From contig NC_079318.1 in NCBI RefSeq assembly GCF_029931775.1, forward strand, positions 57,638,659 to 57,702,658: a stretch of DNA of 64,000 nucleotides, in the 5' to 3' direction. This stretch comes from Euleptes europaea. Taxonomy: Eukaryota > Chordata > Lepidosauria > Squamata > Sphaerodactylidae. Shown piece by piece: positions 32,430 to 47,400 of this stretch. Every line of letters starts with the position of its first letter. Within the stretch, counting starts at the first letter, position 1. The notes beneath the pieces are model-generated. The model saw nothing but the letters and a program-made list of their open reading frames with translations, ran no database searches and was not told where the DNA came from. A program made the translations under genes and the position numbers.

Positions 32430-35400
32430 AGCAGCTAACAACCAATCAGGGCCCACGGATGGCTGAGGAAGCCAGATGGGAAGGGGGAAGCAAGAGAGAA
32501 AAAGCTGTTACAATGTCAGCTCAGATAGGTTTTGTGACTGAGTGTGTGTGTGTCTCTGTGTGTGTATGTTTGAGAGCGAGAGAATGAGAGAAAATGATAT
32601 CCTGTTTCAGAGTCTGTCTTGTTATGCAAGTAGGCTAAACCAGTGAATGCTACTCCAGAGAGTTGGAGAATCTGTCTCAGGAATCCATATAATTTTCAGT
32701 TTGATTTTTGTGGGAAAGCAGGCTAGCACAGTGAATGCTTGAGGAAGAGACTGTAGTAGTCTCAAAGCCCAATTTCTGAAGGAAACTAGTCAAATATTAG
32801 TGGTTTCTGACAGGAACTCACATTTAAACTTTACTGAACCTCCTTCTTTCTCCGACCCCGGTAGTGAATAAAAAGTATTATTTTTTAATCCTGTTCCCGA
32901 TGTCTTAAATGTAAAAACTACACTTAGAAGGCCAATGGGGTTCAGTCTGTCAGTATAGGATTGGGGTACAGACTGTAAAAGACCCCCCCCCTTCCCACTG
33001 TCTTTGCCCACAAGGCGGTAGGAAATCTGCATGCATGAGAGAGGACTCTGGCTTTTGCCCAACTCTCTTCTCTCCTTGATTCTGTACAGCTGCCACCACT
33101 CAAGCTCTGCCCTTCCTTTCTGTATCCATGTCTTGAGGCACAGATAAAGGCCTTATATGTGTAAACTGCTTCGCACACATCCCACCTCTGGCCGGCGGTC
33201 TGTAGCCCAGTCAGGAGTTTCTTGTCTATGCATGGAAGATAACTTGGAAGGCTTTAACAGGGGAGTGGACATGTTCATAGAGGAGAGGGCTATTCGTGGC
33301 TACTAGTAAAAATGGATACTAGTCATGCTGCATACCTATTCTCTCTAGGATCAGAGGAGCATGCCTATTATATTAGGTGCTTTGGAACACGGGCAGGATG
33401 GTGCTGCTGCAGTCGTCTTGTTTGTGGGCTTCCTAGAGGCACCTGGTTGGCCACTGTGTGAACAGACTGCTGGACTTGATGGACCTTGGTCTGATCCAGC
33501 ATGGCCTTTCTTATGTTCTTACGTTCTTAATCAGGTACCTTGGGTCAGAACTCTGAACCTCAGCCAGAGTGACAGTGGAGAAAGATTCTCAATGAGTCCT
33601 ACAACACATGGGTTCATTTAAAAGCCTTCTCATGACTGTTATGGCGGTGAAAAAAAGACTTTCTCAGCCACCACTGCATTTGCACAATGTAGACCTGAGG
33701 AACTCTTCTGGGTGGTCAGGGACCTACTGGGTTCCTGTCTGTAGGAGGAGGTGGACTGCTCTGATAAACACTTTCTGGATAAAATCTCTTGCATCCATTA
33801 TAACTTGGACTCTATATTAGCAGTGACAGGATTGGATGGTCCCAAGGTGCTGATTAGTCCACTTGTGTAGGATTCCTTTCAACTTGTTCCGTCTGAGGAT
33901 GTGGACAGGATTCTCGTTAAGTCTGAGACCTATCACCTGTTTTTATGACCCCTACCCCTCGTGGCTGCTTAAATTTGCGGAGCAGGGGAATGGCAGACTG
34001 GGTCTAGGAGACAATACCTCCTGGAGAGAGGGGATAGACACTCCGGCCTTGAAGTGGGCAGGGGTGTGTCCAGTTCTAAAGAAAACAACACCAGACTCAG
34101 GAGAGCTGAATACCTACAGTCTAGTCTAGAGTGTACCATTCTTGAGCATGAGACATATTCCTGTGATTTGGAAAATTAATAACATCAACTTAGAGCAAGT
34201 CTTTAGTTTCTCATACTTGGGTGTGACCTTTAGTTCTAACTTAAATTGGAAACCTCATATTAACTACATAACAAGGAAATTTAAACCTTCGCTGGCAGCA
34301 ATTGAAAGCTTTCTGTTTTATAAAGGTGGCAAATATATACCTGGGGGGTTATATGCATTCAATATCAAAATCATCCCTCAACTATTATATGAAAGTTCAG
34401 TCTGAATTCTAAACATCAAGGAGAATATTGATCTCTTAGTGTGTCAATTTCTGCAGCAAATTACAGGAGTGCCGAGATGTATAGCTGGAGTTAGCCTATG
34501 GTTAGAGTTAGGCCAAGGCTCTTGTTGAAGCCAAAGCATGGCTGCAAGCCTTTAAACATCGCCTAAAAATTATATTTGCGACGGTGAAGGACGGCCTTAT
34601 CTGTGAACTGAAACACGATCACTTCAGCACCTGTTGGATGCAAGAAATCGACAAAAAAATACAACTTTTTGGTTTGTCTAAGGATACCCTACTAAATATG
34701 GGGAAAAAGAAATCTATACTAACTATTAAGAGATGCATAAAAGAATTAAACCACTATAGCTCCACAATGCGCGCCCGTTGAGTATGTTCAACTCAATTCT
34801 TTGGCATTCCTCCCCCTTTGCGAACGCCACTGTACTTTTACAACCTGACTGTCCCTTCCTTCCGAAGAGCCTTTATGCTCACCCATTTAATACCCCCTCT
34901 TTAAACACTACCAAGATAAATGGATTACCCCCATATTGGGGAGAATTCCTGCCACCATAACAAGAGACAAAATAGTCCCCTTTTTGCTGAGGACAGAGAC
35001 CCAAACATAACATTTGCCTTGGCCAAATAGCTCTCCATTATATTTTCCTCTAAGAATAACTGCTCAGGACCTATGGGTCATAGGAGCAAAGAAGGAAAGA
35101 TCAAAGATCCTGAGCATGGTGACCGAACGAGTGTTGGCTGGGCAACTTTAGGGATTCCTGAATGAAGCAGGTTGCTGCGATCCATTCAATCTGGTTTCAG
35201 GCCTGGTTATGGGACTGAAAAGGCCTTGGTTGCCCTGATGGATAATGTGCACTGGGAAATGAGCAGCAAGACTGTGACGCTGTTAATTCTCTTGGACACC
35301 TCAATAGCTTTTGATACAATTGATCAAAGTATCCTTTTGGACTGCCTTTCAGGATTGGGACTGAGAGGCACTGTTCAGTCCTACTTCAAAAATAGATTTC

Positions 35401-38400
35401 AGAGTGTGGTGCTGGGGGACTGATGTTCAACCCCTTGGCCTCTGTCCTACAGGATCCTGCAAGGTTCTGTGTTGTCACCCATGCTTTTTGACCTCTCCAT
35501 AAAGCTACTGAGAGAGGTCATCCGGAGATTTAGTCTGAGTTGCCACTAATTTGTGGATGACTTACAGCTCTATCTTGTGTTTCCAACAGATCCCAGGAAG
35601 GCCGTGGAAGCTGTGAACAGGTGCCTGCAGGCAGTTTTGGAATAGATGAAGACTAACGAACTAAAACTTAATCCTGACAAAATGGAGATGCTGCTAGTGA
35701 GTGAAAATTTTGACCAGGAAACGGAATATCTCCTGTTCTGGATTGGTTGCATTTCCTCTAGTGGAGCAGATTTGTAACTTGAGGGTGCTGCTGGGCCTAG
35801 GCCTGCTGTCAGATAAACATGTGGCAGCATTAACCAGGGATGTCTTTCACCAGCTTAGGCCTTTCCTGGGCAGGAAAGATCTTGCCACTGTGGTGCATGC
35901 CTTGGATTATATTACAGCAATGCACTCTATGTGGGTTTGCCCTTGAAGACTGTCCAGAAGCTACAGTTGGTACAGAACTCTGCAGCAAGAACGTTGACTG
36001 GAGTGAGCTGTAGGGACTAGATCACTCCAGTCTTGTTCCATCTACCCTGGCTCTCAATTTGCTTCCAGATTCAATTCAAGGTGCTGATATTAACCTTTAA
36101 AGCCCTATACAGCTTGGGACCAGCATACTGCCTTCACCTATACGAACCTACCCATCTACTCCAGTCACCTTCAGAGGCCCAGCTTTGGGTGTCCCCACCA
36201 TCTGAGGCTGGACAGGTGGCAACTTGAAAGTGGTGCCAGGGAGATTTATCTGTCTCCCTGTATCACTGTCTTCTGCCAGTGGGTAAAGACGTTTTCACTT
36301 CATTTGGCATACCCCAGTAACTGTTATTTGCCCTCTTTCCTGGTTTTGGTGTTGTGCATTTATTCACTTTTATTGAATTATTTTATATTAACTTAAATGT
36401 TGTTTTAATGTTGAAATGTTTTACTGTCTTGATGTTTGCTGCCTCAGGGACCTATTTGTGTGGAAAGATGGCACGGAAATATTTTAAATAAATAACAAGG
36501 TTGCATATGTAACATGCGGCTGTAAGAGGCTGATGCTGGATCTCAGTCACATTTAGCAGGAACCTCGATTTTGGAGCTCAAAAATGAGTTTGCTGTATTC
36601 ACAGTATTTACCCTACACTGCCTCACTCAGTGGTCCATATCAACATAATTAACAGGATTATTCCAGATAAACTGAATGAACATTTTGTACATCTCAAAAG
36701 GCATCAAGCTAACTGATGAACTATCACAAACCACCTGTGCTTCTAAATTTATACATCAATCTTTTAAAAGTAAAATGTGTATTTTAAATAAAAAAATTAC
36801 CTTGACACTGTGAATGGCGTTCGATACAAGAGAAATATTATCTATGTAGAAGCGACTGCAGTATTTCAAAAACACAACACAGTGGTCTTTAAACATCTCC
36901 AATTCAATTAGTTTGGCCGTTTCTTTTACTGTATATATGGACAGCCAGTTCTCCAAACTACATGAATCAACTGGGGTCTTTATCAGCTACAAGACAAAGA
37001 AAAGCCCACATGCTTATTTTAAAACTGAAATTGCATGACACACGAACATTCTCAGGGTGCATAGGACACCAGCTTAGTTAGCTTAGACTTGCATTGTAAT
37101 AACCTTCCATTAGAGATTGGTTACACGCATCTTAGTAGCTAGTTTTGGAATTCTCTGGTGAGGTAGCTATATTTGCCCAGTTTCATAGCCTCTGAAAGTA
37201 GACAGGTGTTTCATCCTTAATTCCTAGTTATCTTCAGATGAAATGGTGAACCTACAATCTCTCTCCCACTGTCTCCTGAAGTAGAAGGTAATGTATATAG
37301 ACTATATATGGCTGTTAACTTTTGACCACTTGAGGGTAATGGAACAAAGGAAGGAATAACCAACCAAGGAACACATTTTCTGCTTCTGCTCAAGTACCAG
37401 CCATCAATCAAGAAAGTACCCAGCTGAGCAATGTTTGATATTTCTTTTCAACTACTTTTGCAGCATTTTCTGTATGCTTCCAAACAACTCAGCAGGAAAG
37501 ACAATAAAATGATGAAATGGAGTCCACAAAAGCACCAGAGCTAAGGAATGGAAATGGCCAGAATCACATTTTTAGAACGACGCAGATTGTAAAAATGAAT
37601 GTAATGATGTCAACTGTGACTGATCTATACACCGAAGACTACAATTCTGTGGGGTTTTTTTCTTCTTGCAATAGAAATGGGGTGGGAAATAGCAGCATGA
37701 ACTTCTCACTGGAACTAGAGTCTTTTTAAATGATAACACAAATCTTGATTTTTAAAATAACACTGTATCTAACCCAGGCACCATGAAATATCAATTTAAC
37801 ACAATATCCATTAATGGTACAGGACAGGTAACCAGTTGTTGCTTTAAAAACAAAAAAGATGGTATATATTCTAACACTGAGATGCAAACACACAGGTTTA
37901 ACAGCAAGACAAAAAAGAAGACCAAAATAAACAAAGCAGAAGATTTATGAAATGGTCAAGCATTGCTTTACAGGAAGGTTGAATCATATTTTTGTCCTGC
38001 CCTTTCTCCAAGAAGCACAGGCTATAGAATTCGCCTCTTCACCATTCAGCTTTTACAGCGATCCTGTGAGGCAGGTTAGACTGAAAGAGAACGAGTGACC
38101 CAAGAGCACTTAGTTACCTTCATGTGGAGATCAAAGTCCAAACAATATATTTGACATTTTTAACAAAAGATTTGAGATGAGTGCTCCCACATTGGGGTGG
38201 GGTGGTCGAGGTATGTACTAAGCCTCTGAATGATGATAATAATAATAAAAAATAATTTTTAGAATTAATTTCAAAATGGGGAGGGCATAGTTGGGAAGAT
38301 ATTACAAATGTTTTGAGGTTAGTGTATTTGAATTGGAGGTTGTACTTGAATGCACATCCAAACGAGTATCTGGGTGTGGATGCTCAATACCTATACTGCA

Positions 38401-41400
38401 TTGTGCAATGGAATACACATCCAGATGAGGATGCATACATTATGAATATTTCACTATAATACAGTGTGGATGCCGCATATATGCAGTCTGATATGCATGT
38501 AGGGGCACACCCAGTTTTCCCCATAGTCCTTTAAGGTATAAGGGGCCATTCTTCCTCATAATTTAAAGGATCCTATGGTATAGTATATGGTATAGTATAG
38601 CTCGATCTTGTCAGATCTCGTAAACCAAGCAGGGTCAGTACTTGTATGGGGGACCACCAAGGAAAACTATGCAGAGGAAGGCAATGACAAATCAGCACAC
38701 GCATACGGGGCAAGGAGAGAGGGGTTTGGAGAAAGAGCATCCTATGATCACTTTCTCCAAGGCTAATGCTTCTCCCCTTATTAAAACTGAGAAGTGTCTT
38801 TCCTTCCTGCAATTTAAAAAGGATCTTTTAATGGGGTAGAATTTGGCTCAGAGGCTGATTGTTGTCTGAGCACAAAGTGTTAAGTCCCAGGCTGAATCCC
38901 AACTTCAGCTTAATTCCCAGCTCCAGTTGGCGAGTACTTGAACTCACATGTTGCTTTCTGCTGACAACATTTGCATGGACCTCATTAGTTTTGACAGAGG
39001 CCAGAAAACCTTAAACAAAAACTGCATCAGTCAGGGTAAACCCAGGGGGTGTGGGGTTGCAAAAGCAACCAAGGAATATGGAAAACTTGCACCTGTATAT
39101 TGCAACACTGTAGCACACCTTTCAGAAGCAAGCAAACTTCCCAACATTTCTCACATAGTTGATGCAGAAGCCCCAGAGATGACTGAACTGTGAAAGTTCC
39201 CAGGGGCTCATTGCCCACGTGGACCCAGACAGTAGTGCCATGAAAGGAGCCCTTATCAACTCTCTTCCTTCCCCTGTTCTGGCATTCCACATGGTGTGTG
39301 ATTTGACATAATCCCAGTTTTTGAATAGGGAAAAGTGCATAGATTAGAAACTATGGTTTGGCCAGAGAAAGCCCTATTGAGAAATCTGATTTTTCAGACA
39401 GCTTAATTGTTACAAAAATATTGACTGTGCTATTTAGATGTGCTGCAGCTAAACATTTAAGCCACTCTGAATAGTTACTAGCATGTCAGTATCACATACC
39501 TTATATCCCATTGGGTTCCCATACGTAGTAAGAATGTACAAATCATTGTTTCTGTGCTCAACATGGTATATAACTCCTTTTGTTCGTTGTTGTACAAGAA
39601 CAGAAGGCTTAAAAGGGTGTTGACAGTCAACTAGCCACACTTCAGAGGTAGTCTTGCTATTACTATTTATAGTCAGAAAGCGTTTGTCTTTTGTGCAGTA
39701 GAGATCCACAAAATATCTGTAATCAAACAATAAACAATGTAATGGTTAGGGAATACATCATGAGTTCATCAGTGGAGACATTCAAGTTATCTGGATAAAA
39801 GAAGCCAGCATAATGGGTATATGCAGAAAGTTATGTGGAGACATGACTACACATAGTATCACATTTGTGATTGTGCCTAGACTAAGGATCTTCATTTTAT
39901 TCTAACAGATGGGATACAAAACCCAGTAGTTTTATATACGATTCCCACTAAGAAGTATGAAGGAAAATTATGGCCACATCTAAAGATATGGAAGGTGTAA
40001 TGTGAGAACTGTAATGTGAGAACAAGTGCCTATCTCCAAGCACATAACATTGTGCAGGAAGGAATGACTTAGTAAGCTTACAGAGGCCTGCTATGATGTA
40101 GCTGTGATGTAGCTTTCAAAGGTAACTTGTTTCTAATATGCTTAGCAACAGAAAAAATAATTCTTAGTTGTCCACAGACTTTTTTAAAAAAAGGATTTAA
40201 AATAAAGCAAGTCATAAAGCCCTGTTCAAGAATTAAAGCATATGATGTGTAATCTATGATAAATTAATTTAAAACATAATCATCTACAGCACTGCTAAGC
40301 CAATGCATGAATCTGCTCATATAGCACACTGCTATAAAAGCTACATAAGAGTCCACCAGATTTCATTCCCCTGTAAGGCAGGGGGGAAAAAGTTCAAATA
40401 GAAACTATGCTGGTAGTATAACCTATGTGTTCAGACTGATTCTTGATTTTCAGTAATGAGTGGTTCCTTCTACTCTGCCCCCATTGTAGTATACTACATA
40501 TGACCAGATATATAAAGTATAAGTACACACACACACACACACACACATTCCTGTGCTACGTAAAGGTTATTCTCTACATCACACTATTTGACTAAAAAGC
40601 TAATTCTACATTTAATATCAGTGTGAATCAACGTTGACAAAACCAGTATTGCTGCTCTAAAACTGTAGATCTATATGGAACATGTTCAAATTTAGGCACT
40701 GTCAGTCCAATAATGGAATTATTTACCTACTTCTATCAAGAGATGGGCTTAGCTGAAATATATTTCCGTATACTGTGAATTTTTCCCCTCTAAAAACAGA
40801 TAGCAACTTGAACAACTGCACTATGGCTGTGATCTCTAGACTCGAGGTGTGTGTGTGTGTGTGTGTATGTGTATGGGGGAGGGACAATAAGACCTGGCCA
40901 CTGTCAGGTATAGATTACTTAGATAAATGTTTGGCCTAATCCACAATGGCAATTCTTACGTTCACATATGCATGAACCTGCCACACAGCCTCACTAAAGG
41001 ATGACCTGACCCAAGGCTGACCTTGACATTTCAAAACTCATTTACTTAGCTATTCTAATCTAGACTGCTTTAAAAAAAGAGAGAGTGAGAGAGAGAGCAC
41101 ATAACAACAATGCAGGATAAAAAAACAAATCCTTTTACTCTTGCACTTTCTCTTGAGACTTATCCCTCTAGAATGCAAGATGGCTTAGCAAAGAATTGTA
41201 ATTTATTCATTTCAGAATAGGAGCCTGCAATGCAGCAATGTTAAAGGCTTGGTGTAAATGTATGGGCTCCCCATAAACAATACATGGCTAGTTTGATACA
41301 TTTTACATCACTTCTCAGGTTATTCAGGATTTTTCTTTTTAAAAATCAGTTGTGCCTCTAGATTTGAAGATATGAACATAAGAAAGGCCCTGCTGGATCA

Positions 41401-44400
41401 GACAAAGGCCCATCGAGTCTAGCAGTCTGATCACACAGTGACCAACCAGGTGCCTCTAGGAAGCCCACGAACAAGATGACTGCAGCAGCAGCATCCTGCT
41501 TGTGTTCCACAGCACCTAATATAATAGGCATGCACTTCTGATACTGAAGCTGCCTTATACTGAATATCATAGACACCAGCACTCCACAGTCTGTACTACT
41601 ACCTGTTGCTGAATGTCAGCTTACTGCTTACCACACCTACAGAACCCATTGCTTACTTGGAACTGCTGTTCCGAGTAGTTCTCTCTGCAGCCCTACATCT
41701 GGATTCTTCTCCTGCACACAAGAGCCCCTCCCCCCTAAGGAAGATCTGCTATCTCCGTGCACACCCTGAAGGGCCAAGTGAGCACCTTGCTGCTCATTTC
41801 TCCTGGGAGTGATCAGAAAGCAGCACTACTGACAAGTTTCTCTGAGCCCTCATGGAGCAAGTGAGCTCTTGGTGAGTTCTCTTCTTTTGTAGCTAGAAAG
41901 GTTTTCCCTTCTCTTCCCAGTAAGATGGCCATTAACCCTGTATGAATGAGTTTTAACGCAGAGCCACATACAGAGAACTCTAAGCTTAACTTCTCTGCTT
42001 ACCTTGCATCTTGTTCAGTGTAAACCAGCTCAGAATGTTTTTCACTGAAATCATACAAATATACTTCATGACACTGAAGGTTCTTCTGGATGGTATAAAA
42101 TAGAATATTATGGGTAGCCCATTCTGAGGGTGGGTGGGAAAGGGGAAAGATAAATAAATGGTTGGTTATTACTGAAAAATAATTATACCGTTGGGAGATG
42201 CAAAACAAACAAACAAATGAATCCAATTAAGCAAACTCAAATAATTGGAATGAAAACAAACAAAATTAAGCTTTTCATATGTGCCCAGTGGACTGCGCAT
42301 GGTCCTTGGGAGCCCAGCCATCAACTTGGCGTTAAAGTGGAAAGCAACAGGAAACTGCTGCAGAGGCTTCGGAACTTCACAGATTATCTTTTCCCACCTC
42401 CTCAGACAATGTGGAAACTATTCATTGCTGCAGTGGATCCAGAATTGTTGGGGGAGGGGGGAGAACCTTCCAAGACCCTTCTGTTGGGTAATAATCACAC
42501 TTTTGGCAGCACTCGAACTACAGTACTTTAATGCTGAGAAAATGAAAAAATTCCTTACAGTTAGCATTTTCATTGATGTTATGAGCAATGTGTAGAACAC
42601 AGTTGTCGGCACTTATGGGATAGTAAGTGGCATCAATCATACATGTCATCTTGTGAAAGTTATATTTTTGTATTTCTGTAGAGTGCAAGTGCTAGCCTGC
42701 TGTATCAGTTAATGAATGCGAAAACAAAACTGGGCAAACAGCAAAACCCCTGCCTTGCAGTAATTTCTGATCATTCTGCAGGTAGACAATTTTTTTGAGG
42801 GCTAGTTGTCCCATTCTCAAGTGGTAAGTGCTCCTTTGAACAGGAATCAAGAAAACAAGAGCACAGCAAACCTGACACCTCCCTCTGTTGTCAAGGAAAA
42901 GGATATAATACAGTTGGCACTGGATCAGCATCAGCCTTAATACAGTCCAGAACAAAGACTAGATTCATATGGAAAGACCAAAAGGGAGAGTGGTGCCATA
43001 ATACAAACAATGGGAAAAGTTATGTTTTCAGTATTGTGATTTTTCAAATAGAGATTTGTTTTCAAACGGCACTAACCAGTTAATCGAGATGTTTTGATGG
43101 CATGACATTTAAGGCTTATTATGCTATAAAACAAAAGTGGTTTATGCTAGTTGCTTACCAAAGCTAAATACGGTTGGGATAATACACTCTATTACTGGCA
43201 ACATGTTCAGTTTCACAATGACAGAAGCAGACTCTTCAGAATTAACACTTTTAATACCAGCAGCAATATATCTGTGATCTGGGGAAATTCGGATGCGCTG
43301 GATAAGAAAACCCTGAAAGGGTAGATCTTCAATTCTAAGTAACACCTCTATCTTTCCTTCATCTAAAATACAAGAGAAAAAAAACAACGCTGCCATAAGA
43401 GAAGTAACACAAAGTACCATCAACTGCTTTTGCAAACACTCTCTCTCATATATACATAAGAACATAAGAAAGGCCCTGTGATCAGACCAAGGCCCATCAA
43501 GTTCAGCAGTCTGTTCACACAGTGACCAACCAGGTGCCTCTAGGAAGCCACAAAAAAGACGAGTGCAGCAGCACCATCCTGCCTGTGTTCCACCGCACCC
43601 AAAATAATAGGCATGCTCCTCTGATACTAGAGAGAATAGGTATGCAGCATGACTAGTATCCATTCTAACTAATAGCCATGAATACCCCTCTCCTCCATGA
43701 ATATGTCCACTCCCCTCTTAAAGCCCTCCAAGCTGGCAGCCATCACCACATCCTGGGGCAGGGAGTTCCACATTTTAACTATGCGTTGTGTGAAAAAATA
43801 CTTCCTTTTATCTGTTTTTAATCTCTCACCCTCAAGCTTTAGCAGATGACCCCGTGTTCTAGTATTATGGGAGAGGGAGAAAAACGTCTTCCTGTCCACT
43901 CTCTCCAAACCATGCATAATTTTATAGACCTCTATCATGTCTCCCCTCAGCCACCTTCTTTCCAAGCTAAACAGCCCTAAGCGTCTTAACCGCTCCCCAT
44001 AGGACAGTTGCTCTAGTCCCCTAATCATTTTGGTTGCTCTTTTCTGCACCTTCTCAAGCTCTGTAATATCCTTTTTTAGGTGTGGTGACCAGAACTGTAC
44101 ACAGTATTCCAAGTGTGGTCTCACCATAGATTTGAACAAGGGCAGTATGATATCAGCAGTTTTATTCTCTATTCCTCGTCTAATTATGGCCAGCATGGAA
44201 TTTGCCTTTTTTACAGTAGCCGCACACTGGGTTGACATCTTCATTGAGCTATCCACTACCACCCCAAGATCCCTTTCTTGGTCTGTCGCTGCCAGCACAG
44301 ATCCCATCAGTGTATAAGTGAAGTTGGGATTTTTTGCCCCAATATGCATCACTTTACACTTACTCATATTGAATCTCATTTGCCATTTTAATGCCCATTC

Positions 44401-47400
44401 TTCCAGTATGTAGAGATCCTTCTGGAGCTCTTCACAGTCCGATTTTGTTTTAACCACCCTAAATAATTTGGTGTCATCTGCAAACTTGGCTACTTCACTG
44501 TTTAACCCCAACTCCAGGTCATTGATGAACAGGTTGAAAAGCACCGGTCCCAACACAGATCCCTGAGGCACCCCACTGCTCACATCCCGCCATTGTGAGA
44601 ACTGACCATTGATTCCTACTCTCTGCTTCCTATTTTTCAGCCAGCTCTCAATCTATAAGAGGACTTGTCCTCTTATCCCGTGACTATGAAATTTGCTTAG
44701 CAGTCTTTGGTGGGAGACTTTGTCAAAAGCTTTTTGGAAATCCAAATACACAATATCCACAGGCTCATTCCTGTCCACATGCTTACTGACGCTTTCAAAA
44801 AACTCTAATAGGTTAGTCAGACAGGACCTACCCTTACAGAAACCATGTTGGGTTTTGCCAGCAGACCTTGCCCTTCTATATGCTTGACAATTCTCTTTAA
44901 TAATGCTTTCCACTAATTTACCTGGAATAGACGTTAAGCTAACTGGCCTGTAATTTCCTGGGTCCTCCCTGGAACCTTTTTTATAAATAGGTGTTACATT
45001 GGCCATTCTCCAGTCCTCTGGTACAGAGGCTGATCGAAGGGACATATTACATATCTTTGTTAGAAGTTCAGCAATTTCCCATTTGAGTTCTTGAAGAACT
45101 CTAGGATGAATACCGTCTGGTCCCTGTGACTTGTTAGTTTGCAGTTTGTCTAGACGTTCTAGGACTTCCTGCCTTGTTACCACTATTTGCCTCAGTTCCT
45201 ATTTTCCCCTCTCCAAAATCTCTTTTCAGGAGAAGGAATCTGTCCTGTATCTTCAACAGTGAAGACGGATGAGAAGAATTCATTTAATTTTTCAGCAATC
45301 GCTTTATCCTCCCTTAGAGTTCCTTTACTCCCATTGTCATCCAATGGTCCAACCGCTTCCCTAGCTGGTTTCCTACTAATATACTTAAAGAATTTCTTAT
45401 TGTTTGTTTTGATGTGTTTAGCAATATGCCCCTCAAAATCTTTTTTTGCATCTCTAATGATCTGTTGGCATTTCCTTTGTGCAAGTTTGTGTTTGCTTCT
45501 GTTCGCCTCGTTTGGGCAAACCTTCCAGTCTCTGAAGGAAGACTTTTTTTCTCTAATTGCTTCCTTCACCTTACCCATTAGCCATGGTGGTGACCTCTTG
45601 GACTTATTACTGCCTTTCCTGACCTGCGGTATACAAGCTAGCTGAGCCTCTAGTAATGTGGACTTGAGTAACCCCCAAGCCTTTTCAAGAGATTTAACCC
45701 TTCTAACTGTTCCTTTCAACTTCCTCTTTACCAGTTTTCTCATTTTAGAGAAGTTCCCTCTTTTAAAGTCAAAGGTAATTGTGTGAGATTTCCCAGTCAC
45801 TTTCCCACTTGCATATAAATTAAATTTGATGCCATTGTGATCACTATTGCCAACTGGCTCAACTACATCCACATCCCGCACTAAGTCACTGGCAGCACCA
45901 CAGAGTATTAAATCCAGGATCGCCTCCCCTCTGGTTGGGTCTATGACCAACTGTTCAAGGGCACAGTCATTTAGGATGTCTAAAATTTTTATCTCTTTGG
46001 CTTGACTGGAGCATACATTTATCCAATCAATATGAGGGAAGTTGAAGTCTCCCATTATTACTACTTCATTACCTTTACATTATTCCCTAATTTCATTCTC
46101 CATCTCAAGATCACCCTGAGCCATTTGGTCAGGGGGACGATAGAACGTTCCCAGTACTAGATCTCCTTTGGGGCCCGGAATTGTCACCCATAAGGATTCT
46201 GTTGACGAGTCTGCCCTTTTTATGGTCTCTAGCTTATTAAACACTATGCCTTCCTTGATATACATAGCAACACCCCCTCCAATATGCCCTTCCCTGTCAT
46301 TCCTATACAGTTTGTAAGCAGGGATCACTGTATCCCACTAGTTCTCTCCCCTCCACCAGTTTTCTGTAATGCTCACTATATCTATGTTTTCTCTTAAAAC
46401 CATGCACTCTAATTCCCCCATTTTTGCTTGGAGGCTTCTAGCATTAGCATAGAAACACCTCCACACTATTTCTCTCTTTCGACTTGCCTGGCATGTGCCT
46501 TTGGGCATCTTTAAGTGGCTATTCATCATTTTTCCCCATTCCCTTTCATGTCTAAGTAATTCCTATGTGGGCAATCTGAAGCAATTTTCCCTTTGTCCGT
46601 ATGCACTGAGTTTGCCCGAACTGGATACTTCTCAGCTCTTGTCGGTTTTCCCCCCTTTTGAAATAAATTATGAGCTGAACACATAGGCTTCAGTCATGAT
46701 TGAACCCAAAGGAACAAGTTAGTTGTGTGACTAGGAGTGTCAGGTCTCCTGCCCCCTGCTGACTGTTCCTGCACATCTGGATAATGGAAGAAAAATTCTG
46801 GGGGGAGGGGGGCTGATCAGTGTTGCTGGGGACATGATAACATCACTTCTGGCATGACTGGAAGTGATATCATCATCCTACTGGCAACATCATGAGGGAG
46901 TTGGGAATGTTTAGTCTGGAGAAGAGGAGGTTGACGGGGGACATGAAAGTTCTCTTTAAGGGCTCTCACTTAGAGGAGGGCAGGGAGCTGTTCCTGTTGG
47001 CAGCAGAGGACTCACAATAACGGGTTTAAATTGCAGGCAGAGGGGTACTGGCTGGATATTAGGAAAACGTTTTTTACAGTAAGAGCTGTTCGACGGTGGA
47101 ATCAGCTACCTAAGGAGGTGGTGAGCTCCCTCTCACTGGCAGTCTTTAAGCAGAGGCTGGACAATCACTTGTCAGGGATGCTCTAGGCTGATCTTGCATT
47201 GAGCAGGAGGTTGGACAAGATGGCCTGTAGGGCCCCTTCCCAACTCTGTGATTCTATGATCACTGAGTCATCAGCATGGGTCCCCACTCTACTGACAAGT
47301 CTCTTGTTAGTTGCCAGCCTCATGCTTGCAGCCATCGTTCTGACTAATGTAAGTCCCTTTGCTTTCAGTGGGACTTAGAAATCCTACACAGCTCTACTCA

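Larger units (their letters stand above)
30077..36800 (-). other. PREPL: PREPL intron (6.7 kb)
   Basis: Holds a palindromic fold-back insertion (32084-32280), a GT microsatellite (32393-32426), a CR1 3' end (33241-33532) and a nested L2/other LINE complex (33540-36495). 30090-32070 and 32600-33240 show no recognised feature. Confidence 0.65.
39717..42002 (-). other. PREPL: PREPL intron
   Basis: It contains AC (40525-40547) and GT (40848-40865) microsatellites and an antisense CR1 end (41371-41545). Otherwise AT-rich without features. Confidence 0.6.

Noticed and set aside
44030-45645. Plus-strand frames of 95 and 152 codons
   Set aside because: Antisense shadows of the CR1 ORF2 on the minus strand.
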